A stretch of DNA of 64,000 nt from contig CAYSJU010000006.1 in NCBI GenBank assembly GCA_964431495.1, forward strand, positions 16,485 to 80,484, in the 5' to 3' direction. The translations under genes and the position numbers were made by a program. The notes below the pieces were generated by a model. It did no database searches, was not told the DNA's origin, and worked only from the letters and a program-made list of their open reading frames with translations. The DNA is from CAYSJU01 sp964431495 (GTDB lineage Bacteria; Omnitrophota; Gorgyraeia; Tantalellales; Tantalellaceae). Shown here piece by piece: positions 40,883-49,307 of the stretch (the first letter of the stretch is position 1; every line of letters starts with the position of its first letter).

Positions 40883-41233
40883 ATGAAGAAAGGCATGGAA
40901 AACTTCGAGAAGACATATACTCGGAAGGATAAGCTGGATATTAGAATAGGAGATACCGTCGATGTGTACTTCCGGATCACCGAAGGGGACAAGACTCGTA
41001 TTCAGACCTTCAGCGGAATAATCATCGCAAGAAAAGGTTCCGGTCCGCGGGAGACGTTTACGGTCAGGAGGATATCATACGGTGAAGGCGTGGAGCGTGT
41101 TTTTCCGGTAAGCTCTCCGCTGGTGGAAAAGGTCGTTCCGAGAAAAAGAGGAAAGGTCCGCCGGGCCAAGCTCTATTATCTGCGAAGCAGAAAAGGTAAG
41201 AAGGCGACGAAAGTTAAAGAAAAGGTTGGATAA
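40883..41233 (+). CDS. rplS: 50S ribosomal protein L19
   Basis: The 116-residue protein matches bL19: [59 protein letters not shown] and the basic [18 protein letters not shown] tail. GGGAGGAGAGGAA precedes ATG 40883. The rnhB frame continues in the same reading frame after its TAA stop. Confidence 0.97.
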   Translation: MKKGMENFEKTYTRKDKLDIRIGDTVDVYFRITEGDKTRIQTFSGIIIARKGSGPRETFTVRRISYGEGVERVFPVSSPLVEKVVPRKRGKVRRAKLYYLRSRKGKKATKVKEKVG

Positions 41234-41236
41234 AAG

Positions 41237-41902
41237 ATCGTTTCAGGAAAGCCTTTTGAAACAGTTTTTTCCTATGAGGACAGGGCCAGGGAATCCGGCT
41301 ATTCCCTGGTCGCGGGAATAGACGAGGCCGGAAGAGGACCCCTGGCAGGGCCTGTAGTCGCGTCAGCGGTCATCGTCCATGACACCGGCTTTGTCGAGAG
41401 AATAGATGACTCGAAAAAACTGACAGAGAAGAGAAGGGAAAAGGCGTATATCGATATAGTGCGAAGATGTGATGTGGGGATAGGTGTCGCCAGTGTCTGG
41501 GAAATAGACCGTATTAATATACTTAACGCGACCCTGTTGGCGATGAAGAGGGCCGTTCATGAACTCAATGATGCTCCTGACTACCTCTTGATAGACGGCC
41601 GGATGGACATACCAGTTCCGCAGGAGCGCACATATCTTATTTCCGGCGAAAGCAAAAGCACCTCCATCGCATGCGCGTCCATAATAGCCAAGGTTTTCAG
41701 GGACAGGATAATGCTGAAGGAGGACCGCAGATATCCTCATTACGGATTCTGCAGGCATAAGGGATACGGAACACATGAACATATGGAGGCCATTAAGAGA
41801 CACGGCCTTTCACCGATACATCGAAGGACTTTCGGGCCTTTTGGAGGGAAAAGAGGGCGGAGGCTGTATCGGACAAAGCGTGAAGAGAACGCATATTCAT
41901 AA
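41237..41902 (+). CDS. rnhB: Ribonuclease HII with no standard start codon
   Basis: Removes RNA from RNA-DNA hybrids, including single ribonucleotides in DNA. The frame reads SLVAGIDEAGRGPLAGPVVASAV, DDSKKLTEKRRE, YLLIDGRMDI, GESKSTSIACASIIAKVFRDRI and YPHYGFCRHKGYGT, with the DEDD acidic residues in place. The frame is open from the rplS stop (41231-41233) but contains no ATG, GTG or TTG before the conserved core; the first GTG is at 41459, past the active-site DE. I place the start provisionally at ATC 41237; CTG 41306 is an alternative just before VAGIDEAG. An indel error in the assembly is also possible. Confidence 0.85.
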   Translation: MVSGKPFETVFSYEDRARESGYSLVAGIDEAGRGPLAGPVVASAVIVHDTGFVERIDDSKKLTEKRREKAYIDIVRRCDVGIGVASVWEIDRINILNATLLAMKRAVHELNDAPDYLLIDGRMDIPVPQERTYLISGESKSTSIACASIIAKVFRDRIMLKEDRRYPHYGFCRHKGYGTHEHMEAIKRHGLSPIHRRTFGPFGGKRGRRLYRTKREENAYS

Positions 41903-41919
41903 AAAAAGGAGCAAATGGC

Positions 41920-43623
41920 ATGGGGTTAAACTACGACAGAAAGATAGCCGCTGAGATCAAACTGAAGAATATCGAAGATATCGCGAAAAAAGCGAGGATA
42001 CCTGTAAAGAGTCTCAAGCTTTACGGGAAATATCTGGCCAAGGTCCCGGCTGAGCTTTTAAAAGAAAGCCTTAAAAAGCGCAAAGAGGGGAAATTGATCC
42101 TGGTCACGTCAATAACTCCTACGGCCATGGGAGAAGGTAAGACGGTCAACACGATCGGCCTGGGAATGGCCATTAATAGACTCGGGAAAAAGGCCATAAC
42201 ATGCATAAGGCAGTCGTCACTTGGACCCATCTTCGGCGTTAAAGGAGGAGCGACAGGCGGTGGGCACTCTCAGGTGCTTCCAGCTGAGGAGATCAATCTG
42301 CATATGACCGGGGATTCATACGCGGTGGAAAACGCCCAGAACTTATGCGCGGCGGTCCTCGATAACAATTTTTTCTGGGGAAACCCACGAAAATTAGACA
42401 AGGAAAAGGTGACATGGAGAAGAGTGATGGATGTCAATGACAGGTCGCTCAGGAACATCACCATCGGCGGAGGCGGAAAACTTCACGGGGTCAACCGCAA
42501 GACCGGAGTTGATATAACACCGGCCGGTGAGTGCATGGCTATTCTGTCACTGGCAAAAGACCTGAAAGACCTCAGGGCCAGGCTAGGCAGCATCGTGGTC
42601 GGATATGACGATAACGGAAAGCCCGTTACCGCTGAAGATCTGAAGGTCGCGGGAGCAATGGCCGCTCTCCTTAAGGAAGCGTTTAACCCGAATATCGTCC
42701 AGACATCGGAGCACACCCCGTGTTTTATACACACGGGATCTTTCGCGAACGTGTCGCACGGGTCCAGCTCTGTTATCGCTGATAAGATGGCGTTAAGACT
42801 CGCGGATTACGTGATAACCGAGAGCGGATTTGGGGCAGATCTTGGGGCGGAGAAGTTCTTCAATATCAAATGCCGGCAGGCGGGATTGAAACCGAGCGTG
42901 GCCGTGATCAACTGTTCGGTCAGGGCACTTAAAGTGCATAGCGGAGATTTCACGTTTAAAACCACGGCTCTCCCGGACGAATTGAAAAAGGAGAACCTGT
43001 CCGCGGTAGACCGGGGGTGTTCTAACCTTGAAAAGCAGGTGGAGAACCTGAAGACATTCGGTGTGCCGGTGGTGATCTGTATTAACCGCTTCGACAGCGA
43101 TACCAAGAAAGAGATCGACGTGGTCCTGAGGCGCGCCGAGGCGCTTGAAGTAGAAGGTACAGCGATAAGTGAAGTTTACAAGTTGGGAAGTAAAGGCGCC
43201 ACGGAACTTGCCAGGGCCGTCATTAAAGCGGCAAAGGTGAAGTCCAAGTTCAGGTATCTTTATCCCGTGGACATGAACCTTAAAAATAAAATAGAACGGA
43301 TCGCGAAATCCATGTACGGCGCAAGTGAAATAAAGTATTCCGATGAAGCAGTGAAAAGTATTGCGTTGATCGAGGCTGCCAAGCTTGATCAAATACCGGT
43401 ATGTATGGCCAAGACACATCTGTCGCTTTCTAACAGTCCCAAGAAAAAGGGACGTCCCAGGGGATTTACGCTGACAGTGGGAAACATCAGAGCCGATGCC
43501 GGAGCGGGATACATAGTCGTTCAAAGCGAGGGCATAAATACCATGCCGGGACTTCCGAGACACCCGCGAGTCGCGAGTATTGACGTGGACGTAAAGACAG
43601 GAAAAACGAAAGGATTGTTTTGA
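41920..43623 (+). CDS. fhs: Formate-tetrahydrofolate ligase
   Basis: ATP-dependent formation of 10-formyl-THF from formate, the entry to the methyl branch of the Wood-Ljungdahl pathway and to folate C1 supply. The 567-residue enzyme has TSITPTAMGEGKT (66-75, P-loop), CIRQSSLGPIFGVKGGATGGG, HMTGDSYAVENAQNL, FNPNIVQTSEHTPCFIHTGSFANVSHG and the end motif GNIRADAGAGYIVVQSEGI. AAAAGGAG precedes ATG 41920. The cyclodeaminase start overlaps its stop. Confidence 0.97.
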   Translation: MGLNYDRKIAAEIKLKNIEDIAKKARIPVKSLKLYGKYLAKVPAELLKESLKKRKEGKLILVTSITPTAMGEGKTVNTIGLGMAINRLGKKAITCIRQSSLGPIFGVKGGATGGGHSQVLPAEEINLHMTGDSYAVENAQNLCAAVLDNNFFWGNPRKLDKEKVTWRRVMDVNDRSLRNITIGGGGKLHGVNRKTGVDITPAGECMAILSLAKDLKDLRARLGSIVVGYDDNGKPVTAEDLKVAGAMAALLKEAFNPNIVQTSEHTPCFIHTGSFANVSHGSSSVIADKMALRLADYVITESGFGADLGAEKFFNIKCRQAGLKPSVAVINCSVRALKVHSGDFTFKTTALPDELKKENLSAVDRGCSNLEKQVENLKTFGVPVVICINRFDSDTKKEIDVVLRRAEALEVEGTAISEVYKLGSKGATELARAVIKAAKVKSKFRYLYPVDMNLKNKIERIAKSMYGASEIKYSDEAVKSIALIEAAKLDQIPVCMAKTHLSLSNSPKKKGRPRGFTLTVGNIRADAGAGYIVVQSEGINTMPGLPRHPRVASIDVDVKTGKTKGLF

Positions 43624-44228
43624 CGGAAAGCGTTTTCTATTTACATGAGACCCTTGATAAGTATTTACATGACCTATCCGCCCGCAGGATAATTCCAGGA
43701 GGAGGAAGCGCGGCCGCGGCGGCAGCGGCATTAGGCGCCGGGCTCAATCTTATGGTCATTAACTATAGTATAAAAGAAGACAGCGACGGGGTGGAGGATA
43801 AAGGGCTGATCGTGTTAAAGGCAAAGCAGGAGGAGTTTTTAAGCAGGATCTCCGCTTTGATAGACGAGGATTGCAGGGTTTTCAGCGATCTGATGAGATC
43901 ACTTTCTTCCGGGGAGGACGCGGAGGGAAAATACATACAGGCCGCGGAAGTACCCATGGACATATGCCGCGAATGCTGCGAGACAATGGAAATAACAGCC
44001 GTTCTTTCAGGGAATTGCAGCAAGAACCTGTTAACGGACGTGGGATGCGCCGGGCATATTATCAAGGCAGCGTTCCATTCTGCCGAGCTCAACGTGTTCA
44101 TAAATCTGAAGCATATAAAGGATAAAGGTTTCGCGCGGAAGGCCAGGGAGGAGCTTGACGGGATGTGCGGAAAAATAGAAGGCATGTCCGTGGAGATAAT
44201 TGGCCGCGTCGAGAAGGATTTAATGTAG
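43620..44228 (+). CDS. fchA: Methenyl-THF cyclohydrolase / formimino-THF cyclodeaminase family
   Basis: The 202-residue, all-helical protein matches the FTCD_C/FchA family: IIPGGGSAAAAAAALGAGL near the start, a conserved EDCRVFSDLM block and PMDICRECCETME. In acetogens and methylotrophs FchA interconverts 10-formyl- and 5,10-methenyl-THF. It starts at TTG 43620, overlapping the fhs stop (TTGA), with AAAGGA 5 bases upstream. Its TAG stop is the TAG of a GTAGGGG palindrome. FolD downstream can also have cyclohydrolase activity, so the two may overlap in function. Confidence 0.9.
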   Translation: MTESVFYLHETLDKYLHDLSARRIIPGGGSAAAAAAALGAGLNLMVINYSIKEDSDGVEDKGLIVLKAKQEEFLSRISALIDEDCRVFSDLMRSLSSGEDAEGKYIQAAEVPMDICRECCETMEITAVLSGNCSKNLLTDVGCAGHIIKAAFHSAELNVFINLKHIKDKGFARKAREELDGMCGKIEGMSVEIIGRVEKDLM

Positions 44229-44284
44229 GGGTTCGATCTATCAAACCCTCAAGAACGTCTGGGGCCGGATAAATCCGACTTCCA
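44225..44284. repeat. Paired palindrome of the GTAGGGG/TCGAT family
   Basis: Unit 1 GTAGGGGTTCGA-TCTA-TCAAACCC begins at the fchA stop codon. Unit 2 (GGGGCCGGATAAATCCGAC and TTCCAC) is a degenerate copy in the opposite sense, just before the folD ribosome binding site. Confidence 0.75.
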
Positions 44285-44298
44285 CGTAAGGAGAAACG

Positions 44299-45162
44299 AT
44301 GGCTGAAGTGATAGACGGCAGGAAAATCGCAATGGAAATGCAACGTTCCATAAAGGAGAAAGTTGAAGACCTCGAGTCCGTGTCCGGGCAGAGGCCGAAA
44401 CTGGTCTCTATCATGACGGGCAGTGAAAAGGAAGCAGAGCTCTATGTCAGGGTCCAGAAAAAGACAGCGGACTCAATAGGCATTGTTTTTGATACATGTG
44501 AACTTGACGAAAATATAAAGCAGGGAGAGTTTATCCGAAAGATAGAAGAATTAAACAGGGATGGGCGCGTTACCGCCATGATAGTGCAGCACCCGCTTCC
44601 TGAAGGGCTTGATTATGATAAGGTGATTTCAGCAATAAGACCTGAAAAGGACGCCGAAGGCATACATCCTTATAATCTGGGCAGGATATTCAGAAGAGAC
44701 GCGTATATTGTTCCCTGCACGCCGGGGGCTGTTATGAAGATATTGAGGGTTAATGGGATAGACCCGTATGGCAAGGATGTCGTCATATTAGGACACTCCG
44801 CTATTGTTGGTAAGCCATTGAGCCTGATGATGCTGAATGAGACGGCTACCACCGCGGTCTGCCATATAGGCACTGCCGAGAAGGGTAATATTACGGACTA
44901 TACGCGGAAGGCGGATATACTCGTGGTAGCAGTGGGAAAGCCGGAAATGGTTAAGGGCGATTGGATAAAAAAAGGAGCGGCCGTTATAGACGTGGGGATA
45001 AATAATGTGGCCGGAAAGATAGTCGGTGACGTGGATTTCGGGGAAGTCAGTGAAAAGGCGTCCGTGATAACTCCTGTCCCGGGAGGGGTCGGGCCGGTCA
45101 CGGTCTCTGTTCTGATGAGAAACGTTTTGCGGGCATACGGGGTGCAGCATGGAAAAGTTTAA
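44299..45162 (+). CDS. folD: Methylene-THF dehydrogenase / methenyl-THF cyclohydrolase
   Basis: Bifunctional enzyme for 10-formyl- to 5,10-methylene-THF. The 287 residues show the catalytic Lys segment (ELYVRVQKKTADSIGI), VQHPLPEG in place of the usual QLPLP, PCTPGAVMKIL, VVILGHSAIVGKPLSLMML (NADP-binding GRSxxVGxP equivalent) and TPVPGGVGPVTVSVLM. AAGGAG precedes ATG 44299. It overlaps the reductase gene by 14 bases. Confidence 0.95.
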   Translation: MAEVIDGRKIAMEMQRSIKEKVEDLESVSGQRPKLVSIMTGSEKEAELYVRVQKKTADSIGIVFDTCELDENIKQGEFIRKIEELNRDGRVTAMIVQHPLPEGLDYDKVISAIRPEKDAEGIHPYNLGRIFRRDAYIVPCTPGAVMKILRVNGIDPYGKDVVILGHSAIVGKPLSLMMLNETATTAVCHIGTAEKGNITDYTRKADILVVAVGKPEMVKGDWIKKGAAVIDVGINNVAGKIVGDVDFGEVSEKASVITPVPGGVGPVTVSVLMRNVLRAYGVQHGKV

Positions 45163-46030
45163 AGAAAAAATAGAAAAAGGCAGATTTGTATTGACCACAG
45201 AGGTCGGTCCTCCGAAAGGCGTGTCCCTGGATGTTATTTTCGAAGACCTTGAGCACGTGAGGGGAATGGTGGACGCCGTGAACGTTACGGACCAGCAGAG
45301 CGCGATAATGAGGCTGGGAGCCGTTGCTGCCAGCAGGGCGCTTCTGGACAAAGGATTTGAGCCGATCTGTCAGTTTACGTGCAGGGACCGGAACCGTATA
45401 GCGCTCCAGTCAGATATTTTATCAGCCTGTGCTCTGGGTATTGAGAATATCCTGGTCATGACCGGGGACCATCCGCTCCTGGGGGACCATCCCCAGGCCA
45501 AACCGGTCTATGATCTGGATTCAGTAGGTCTCCTCCATGCCGTTAAAGAACTGAGTAACGGGATTGACCTTGCCGGCAGAAAGCTTAACGGGGCTCCGAA
45601 TTTCTGCGTCGGAGCCGTGGTTAACCCGGGCGCGGATCCGCTGGAACCGGAGATCATAAAGATGGAGAAGAAAGTGGCGGAAGGCGCGCGGTTCTTTCAG
45701 ACACAGGCGATATTCGATTTCGTGAAATTCAAGGAATTTATCGGCAGCATAAAACATCTGAGGTCAAAGATAAAACTGCTCGGAGGCATAGTCCCTCTAC
45801 GTTCAGCCAAGATGGCGCGATACATGAACGCGAACATCCCCGGGGTCTTTATTCCCGATCCCATAATCGATAGGATAGAGAAAGCCTCGGATGTGGCCGA
45901 AGAATCTTCGGCAATAGCGGCGGATATACTGAAGGGTATACGCAAGGAGTGCGACGGGATACATTTTATGCCCATACGCGCCAACCACCTGGTCGCAAAG
46001 ACTCTGGACAAAGCTGGAATAGCGAAGTAG
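45149..46030 (+). CDS. metF: 5,10-methylene-THF reductase
   Basis: Reduces methylene-THF to methyl-THF. The 293-residue TIM barrel has LTTEVGPPKG (conserved Glu), VNVTDQQSAIMRLG, CQFTCRDRNRIALQSDIL, VMTGDH and the FAD-site-like NPGADPLEPEI followed by ARFFQTQAIFD. With Fhs, FchA and FolD it completes formate to methyl-THF in one operon. The zinc protein MetV and CO dehydrogenase/acetyl-CoA synthase are not in the window, so use for acetyl-CoA synthesis, methionine or both cannot be settled. Confidence 0.93.
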   Translation: MEKFKEKIEKGRFVLTTEVGPPKGVSLDVIFEDLEHVRGMVDAVNVTDQQSAIMRLGAVAASRALLDKGFEPICQFTCRDRNRIALQSDILSACALGIENILVMTGDHPLLGDHPQAKPVYDLDSVGLLHAVKELSNGIDLAGRKLNGAPNFCVGAVVNPGADPLEPEIIKMEKKVAEGARFFQTQAIFDFVKFKEFIGSIKHLRSKIKLLGGIVPLRSAKMARYMNANIPGVFIPDPIIDRIEKASDVAEESSAIAADILKGIRKECDGIHFMPIRANHLVAKTLDKAGIAK

Positions 46031-46042
46031 CTTTGTTTAAAT

Positions 46043-46102
46043 GTAGGGGTTTGATTTATCAAACCCAAAAATGTTTCTGGGCTCGATAAATCGAGCTCCT
46101 AC
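46043..46102. repeat. Paired palindrome of the GTAGGGG/TCGAT family, best preserved
   Basis: GTAGGGGTTTGA-TTTA-TCAAACCC, twelve A/T-rich bases, then GGGCTCGA-TAAA-TCGAGCTCCTAC. The outer ends GTAGG and CCTAC are complementary, so the pair is itself one large inverted repeat. It lies between metF and panB. Confidence 0.9.
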
Positions 46103-46149
46103 AGCAATGGTGACGATGCTTGCGTTGGTATGACGCGGGAAAGGTGAGG

Positions 46150-46968
46150 ATGGCAGATAAGAAATTCACAGTTCTTGATTTTAAGCGAAAAAAGGAAGCC
46201 GGTGGTAAGATCACCATGCTTACCGCTTATGATCACCCGATGGCCGCTTTGGTCGATAAGGCGGGTATTGACGCGGTAATCGTCGGCGATTCGGTCGGTA
46301 TGGTCATATTGGGGTATGAATCCACAGTGCGTGTCACAATGGATGAGATGATACATCATTCCAGGGCCGTTCGCAGGGGTATCAGGAACGCTTTTTTGAT
46401 AGGGGATATGCCGTTCATGTCCTATCAGGCAAGTGATGAGGACGCGGTCCGCAATGCCGGCAGGTTCGTAAAGGAGGCCGGATGCGATGCGGTCAAAATA
46501 GAGGGAGGGCGTGAGGTATGTTCCCGGGCAGAGGCGATCATGGATGCAGGGATACCGGTTCTTGGACATATCGGCCTTACTCCTCAAAGCGTAAGTAAGC
46601 TGGGGGGCTACAGGGTGCAGGGTAGGGACAGAGAGACAGCCGTCCGCCTGGTAGAGGACGCTGTTTTTCTGGAAAAGGCGGGGTGTTTCGCTGTAGTCCT
46701 GGAATGTGTGCCCAAAGAGCTCGCGCAAAAGATAACCGAAAAACTCCGTATTCCGACAATAGGTATTGGCGCCGGCTGTCATTGTGACGGCCAGGTTCTT
46801 GTGACGCATGACATCATAGGCTATTTCGATAGATTCGTCCCGAAATTCGTAAAACAGTACGCAAATGTCAGTAAAAATATACTGGATGCTATAACAAGCT
46901 TTAAGAGTGAGACGGAATCCGGCGCCTTTCCCGATGATGACCATTCTTTTACCTCTTTCAAGGGTTGA
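46150..46968 (+). CDS. panB: 3-methyl-2-oxobutanoate hydroxymethyltransferase
   Basis: Transfers a hydroxymethyl group from methylene-THF to ketoisovalerate, first step of pantothenate synthesis. The 272 residues show ITMLTAYDHPMAALVDKAGID, VGDSVGMVILGYEST, DMPFMSYQ, AVKIEGG, GHIGLTPQS and IGIGAGCHCDGQVLV. ATG 46150 has AAAGGTGAGG directly upstream. Its cofactor links it to the preceding C1 operon. panC and panD are not present. Confidence 0.95.
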   Translation: MADKKFTVLDFKRKKEAGGKITMLTAYDHPMAALVDKAGIDAVIVGDSVGMVILGYESTVRVTMDEMIHHSRAVRRGIRNAFLIGDMPFMSYQASDEDAVRNAGRFVKEAGCDAVKIEGGREVCSRAEAIMDAGIPVLGHIGLTPQSVSKLGGYRVQGRDRETAVRLVEDAVFLEKAGCFAVVLECVPKELAQKITEKLRIPTIGIGAGCHCDGQVLVTHDIIGYFDRFVPKFVKQYANVSKNILDAITSFKSETESGAFPDDDHSFTSFKG

Positions 46969-46973
46969 CGCTT

Positions 46974-48113
46974 ATGAGATCATACCTGGAAACATGGGAT
47001 AGAGTCTTCGGCTCCAAGCGTGCAAAACGCATCTTCATAGCCGCTACACGCCAGAACATAGGAAAAACCACTATTTCCCTGGGCCTCATTTCAAATTTAA
47101 AAGACCGTTTTAAAAAAATAGGCTTTATCAAGCCTGTTGGACAGCGTTATCTGGTTGATGGTGGGCATAAAGCTGACGAAGATGCAATCCTTATGGACAG
47201 GATCTTCAATTTTAACATACCTCTCAGGGACATGTCGCCCGTTGCCGTTGAAAGAGGATACACGGAGAAGTTCATTGACGGGCTTGTGGAACAGGATACA
47301 TCCAGAGAGATAAAGGAAGCGTTCGCGCGTGTCGCTTCCGAAAAGCATCTTGTTATCATCGAAGGCACCGGCCATGCCGGAGTAGGGTCGGTATTTGACC
47401 AGTCCAATGCGGCAGTGGCAAAAATGCTGGGCTCAAAGGTCATACTTATATCTTCCGGCGGAGTCGGACAGCCCATAGACGAAGTGATGCTGAATAAGTC
47501 CCTTTTTGACAAGCTGGGCGTCAGGTTAGTGGGAGTGATCGTTAACAAAGTAATGGTCCATAAATACGACAAGGTGAACAGATACGTGCGTTCAGGGCTG
47601 GAACGTCTCGGGGTCCCGGTGCTGGGGGTGGTCCCGTATGTTGAAACACTTGACACCCCTTCCATGCGGGATATTAAAGAAGAGTTGGATATGCATGTCC
47701 TTTGCGGCGAGGAGTACATGGACAGGCCCATGAAAAGGGTCCTTGTGGGCGCCATGGAAGTGAGGGACGCGATCCAGTATCTAGAGGACGACTGCGTAAT
47801 CATAACACCGGGAAACAGAATAGACCTTATCAATCTTCTGATAAAGATCAATACAGGCCGCTTTAAGGCCCCGCGGAGAGTGGCAGGACTTATTCTTTCC
47901 GGGGGACTGGTTTTCCCCAGGCGGATGTACAATGCCTTGAAGAAGACAACTATACCCACGATCATCTGTCGCTATAACACGTATGATGTCGCCGCGAAGA
48001 TACATGACCTTACTGTGAAGATCAAATCAAGAGACAAGAACAAGATCCGACTTATCGTCGACATGGTCCAGCGGTATGTGGACGTCGACGAAGTGGTCCG
48101 GAATTTGAGTTAA
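46974..48113 (+). CDS. P-loop protein with DRTGG domain (phosphotransacetylase N-terminus-like)
   Basis: The 379-residue protein has a dethiobiotin-synthetase-like P-loop domain (IFIAATRQNIGKTTISLGL, GFIKPVGQ, VIIEGTGHAGVGSVFDQSNA) and a C-terminal DRTGG-type domain (~residues 250-355; CVIITPGNRIDLINLL). This pair forms the N-terminal regulatory part of long Pta enzymes, but the phosphotransacetylase domain itself is absent. No reaction can be assigned. I prefer ATG 46974 (AAGGG nine bases upstream) over TTG 46965, which overlaps the panB stop. Coupling to panB is likely; a role in CoA or acetyl-phosphate metabolism is only a guess. Confidence 0.82.
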   Translation: MRSYLETWDRVFGSKRAKRIFIAATRQNIGKTTISLGLISNLKDRFKKIGFIKPVGQRYLVDGGHKADEDAILMDRIFNFNIPLRDMSPVAVERGYTEKFIDGLVEQDTSREIKEAFARVASEKHLVIIEGTGHAGVGSVFDQSNAAVAKMLGSKVILISSGGVGQPIDEVMLNKSLFDKLGVRLVGVIVNKVMVHKYDKVNRYVRSGLERLGVPVLGVVPYVETLDTPSMRDIKEELDMHVLCGEEYMDRPMKRVLVGAMEVRDAIQYLEDDCVIITPGNRIDLINLLIKINTGRFKAPRRVAGLILSGGLVFPRRMYNALKKTTIPTIICRYNTYDVAAKIHDLTVKIKSRDKNKIRLIVDMVQRYVDVDEVVRNLS

Positions 48114-48139
48114 GAAAACGCACTGTAAAATACCTTATG

Positions 48140-48262
48140 TATAGGGTATCTGGACATCAGGGTGTAGGATATCAGTTAATCAGAATATCAGGAATAAAAC
48201 CTGATACCCCGGTATCCTGATACTCACAACCCGATATCCTGGTACCCGGAGAACCTGATAAA
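48140..48262. repeat. ATATCAGG-word palindromic repeat, copy 2
   Basis: The words GACATCAGG, GGATATCAG and AATATCAGG are followed by their complements CCTGATACC, CCTGATA and CCCGATATCCTGG. The arrangement is the same as at 40025-40140. It ends four bases before apbE. Confidence 0.8.
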
Positions 48263-48265
48263 TCC

Positions 48266-49307
48266 ATGAAGAGAACTCTATCTTTATTAATTATATCTAC
48301 TTTCTTGTTGACCGGTTGTGTCCAGGATGGAGATACGAATCGGTCCAGCCAGTATTCCCGCGCAATGCCCTTGATGGACACGTTCGTTCAGGTCAAAATA
48401 TCCTGGAAAAGAGCAGCGGATAAAGAAGGAAGGCAAAAGGCAGAGGAGACGGTCAGCGGGGCATTCCGGCTCGCGGATGAACTGGAGAAAAGATTCGACA
48501 TTTACTGCCCGGAAAGCGAGATAAACAGCCTTAACATAGCCAGGGAACGGTCCGTATCACCGGCACTTTTTGATCTTCTGGAAAGATCGGAAAGAATAAG
48601 CCGCCTGACGAGCGGGCGATTTGACACAACAGTCGCCCCGGTGCTTAAACGAGAAGGTTTTTATGAGGACATGCCAGATTCTATCCGGGAGAAGATACCG
48701 GACAGCCCCGGCGAGGGTGGATGGAAAGATATTATTTTATCTCCAGAAAGCAGGAAGGTGATCTTAAGTAGCACGGCATGGGTGGATCTCTCGGGTATTG
48801 CCAAAGGGTACATTGTTGACAGGATGGCGGAGTTTTTCAGGGAGAACAAGATACAGGGGTTTTTGATAAATGCAGGCGGCGATATNNNNNNNNNNTATTT
48901 ACTGCGGGGAGAGAAACGGGTACGATAAATGGATGATCGGATTAAGAGAGCCCGGCACCGAGAGCGTCCTGCTCGTCTTGGAACTGGAAGATATGGCCGT
49001 AGCCACGAGCGGGGATTATGAGAACTGGATCATGAGGGATACCGGCGAAGTCTTTTCGCATATAGTGGATCCGCTTCGTCATGCGGCAGTGGAAAAGGAG
49101 CTTTCAAGCGTGACGGTTATCTCGCCGTCCTGCACCGAAGCAGACGCCCTGGCGACGGGCATGATGGCCATGAGAAAGGACAAGGTTATCGCCCTCGCCG
49201 ACACGATAGAAGGCGTGGAAGCTATCGTGGTGACTTTTTCCGGTGATGGATATAAAATAGATCATTCCGGAGGGGCCGGAGAATATATAGTACGGAGGCA
49301 GAAATGA
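48266..49307 (+). CDS. apbE: FAD:protein FMN transferase, lipoprotein (interrupted by a 10-N gap)
   Basis: ApbE attaches FMN to Thr/Ser of RNF/NQR-type subunits outside the cytoplasm. The N-terminus is a lipoprotein signal (LIISTFLLTGC). Core motifs are MDTFVQVKI, DVSG-like VDLSGIAKGYIVD, INAGGD at the gap edge, ATSGDYENWI, HIVDPLRH and TEADALATGMMAM. The written 10-base gap puts the two halves in different frames, but joining the flanks at a shared TAT gives GGD-I-Y-C-GERNGYDKW in frame, so I treat it as one intact gene. The stop overlaps mnmA (ATGA). No RNF/NQR genes are in the window. Confidence 0.88.
48886..48895. other. Assembly gap, 10 N, inside apbE
   Basis: Ten N between ...GGCGGCGATAT and TATTTACTGC. 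The flanks share TAT; collapsing it restores the apbE frame, so the gap probably hides no real sequence. Confidence 0.9.

Noticed and set aside
42793..43731. 312-codon minus-strand frame opposite fhs
   Set aside because: It is a shadow of fhs and fchA, rich in His, Arg and Phe from reversed codons, with no domain.
48266..49307. apbE as a frameshifted pseudogene
   Set aside because: The frame change exists only across the 10 N; the flanks rejoin in frame when the shared TAT is collapsed.
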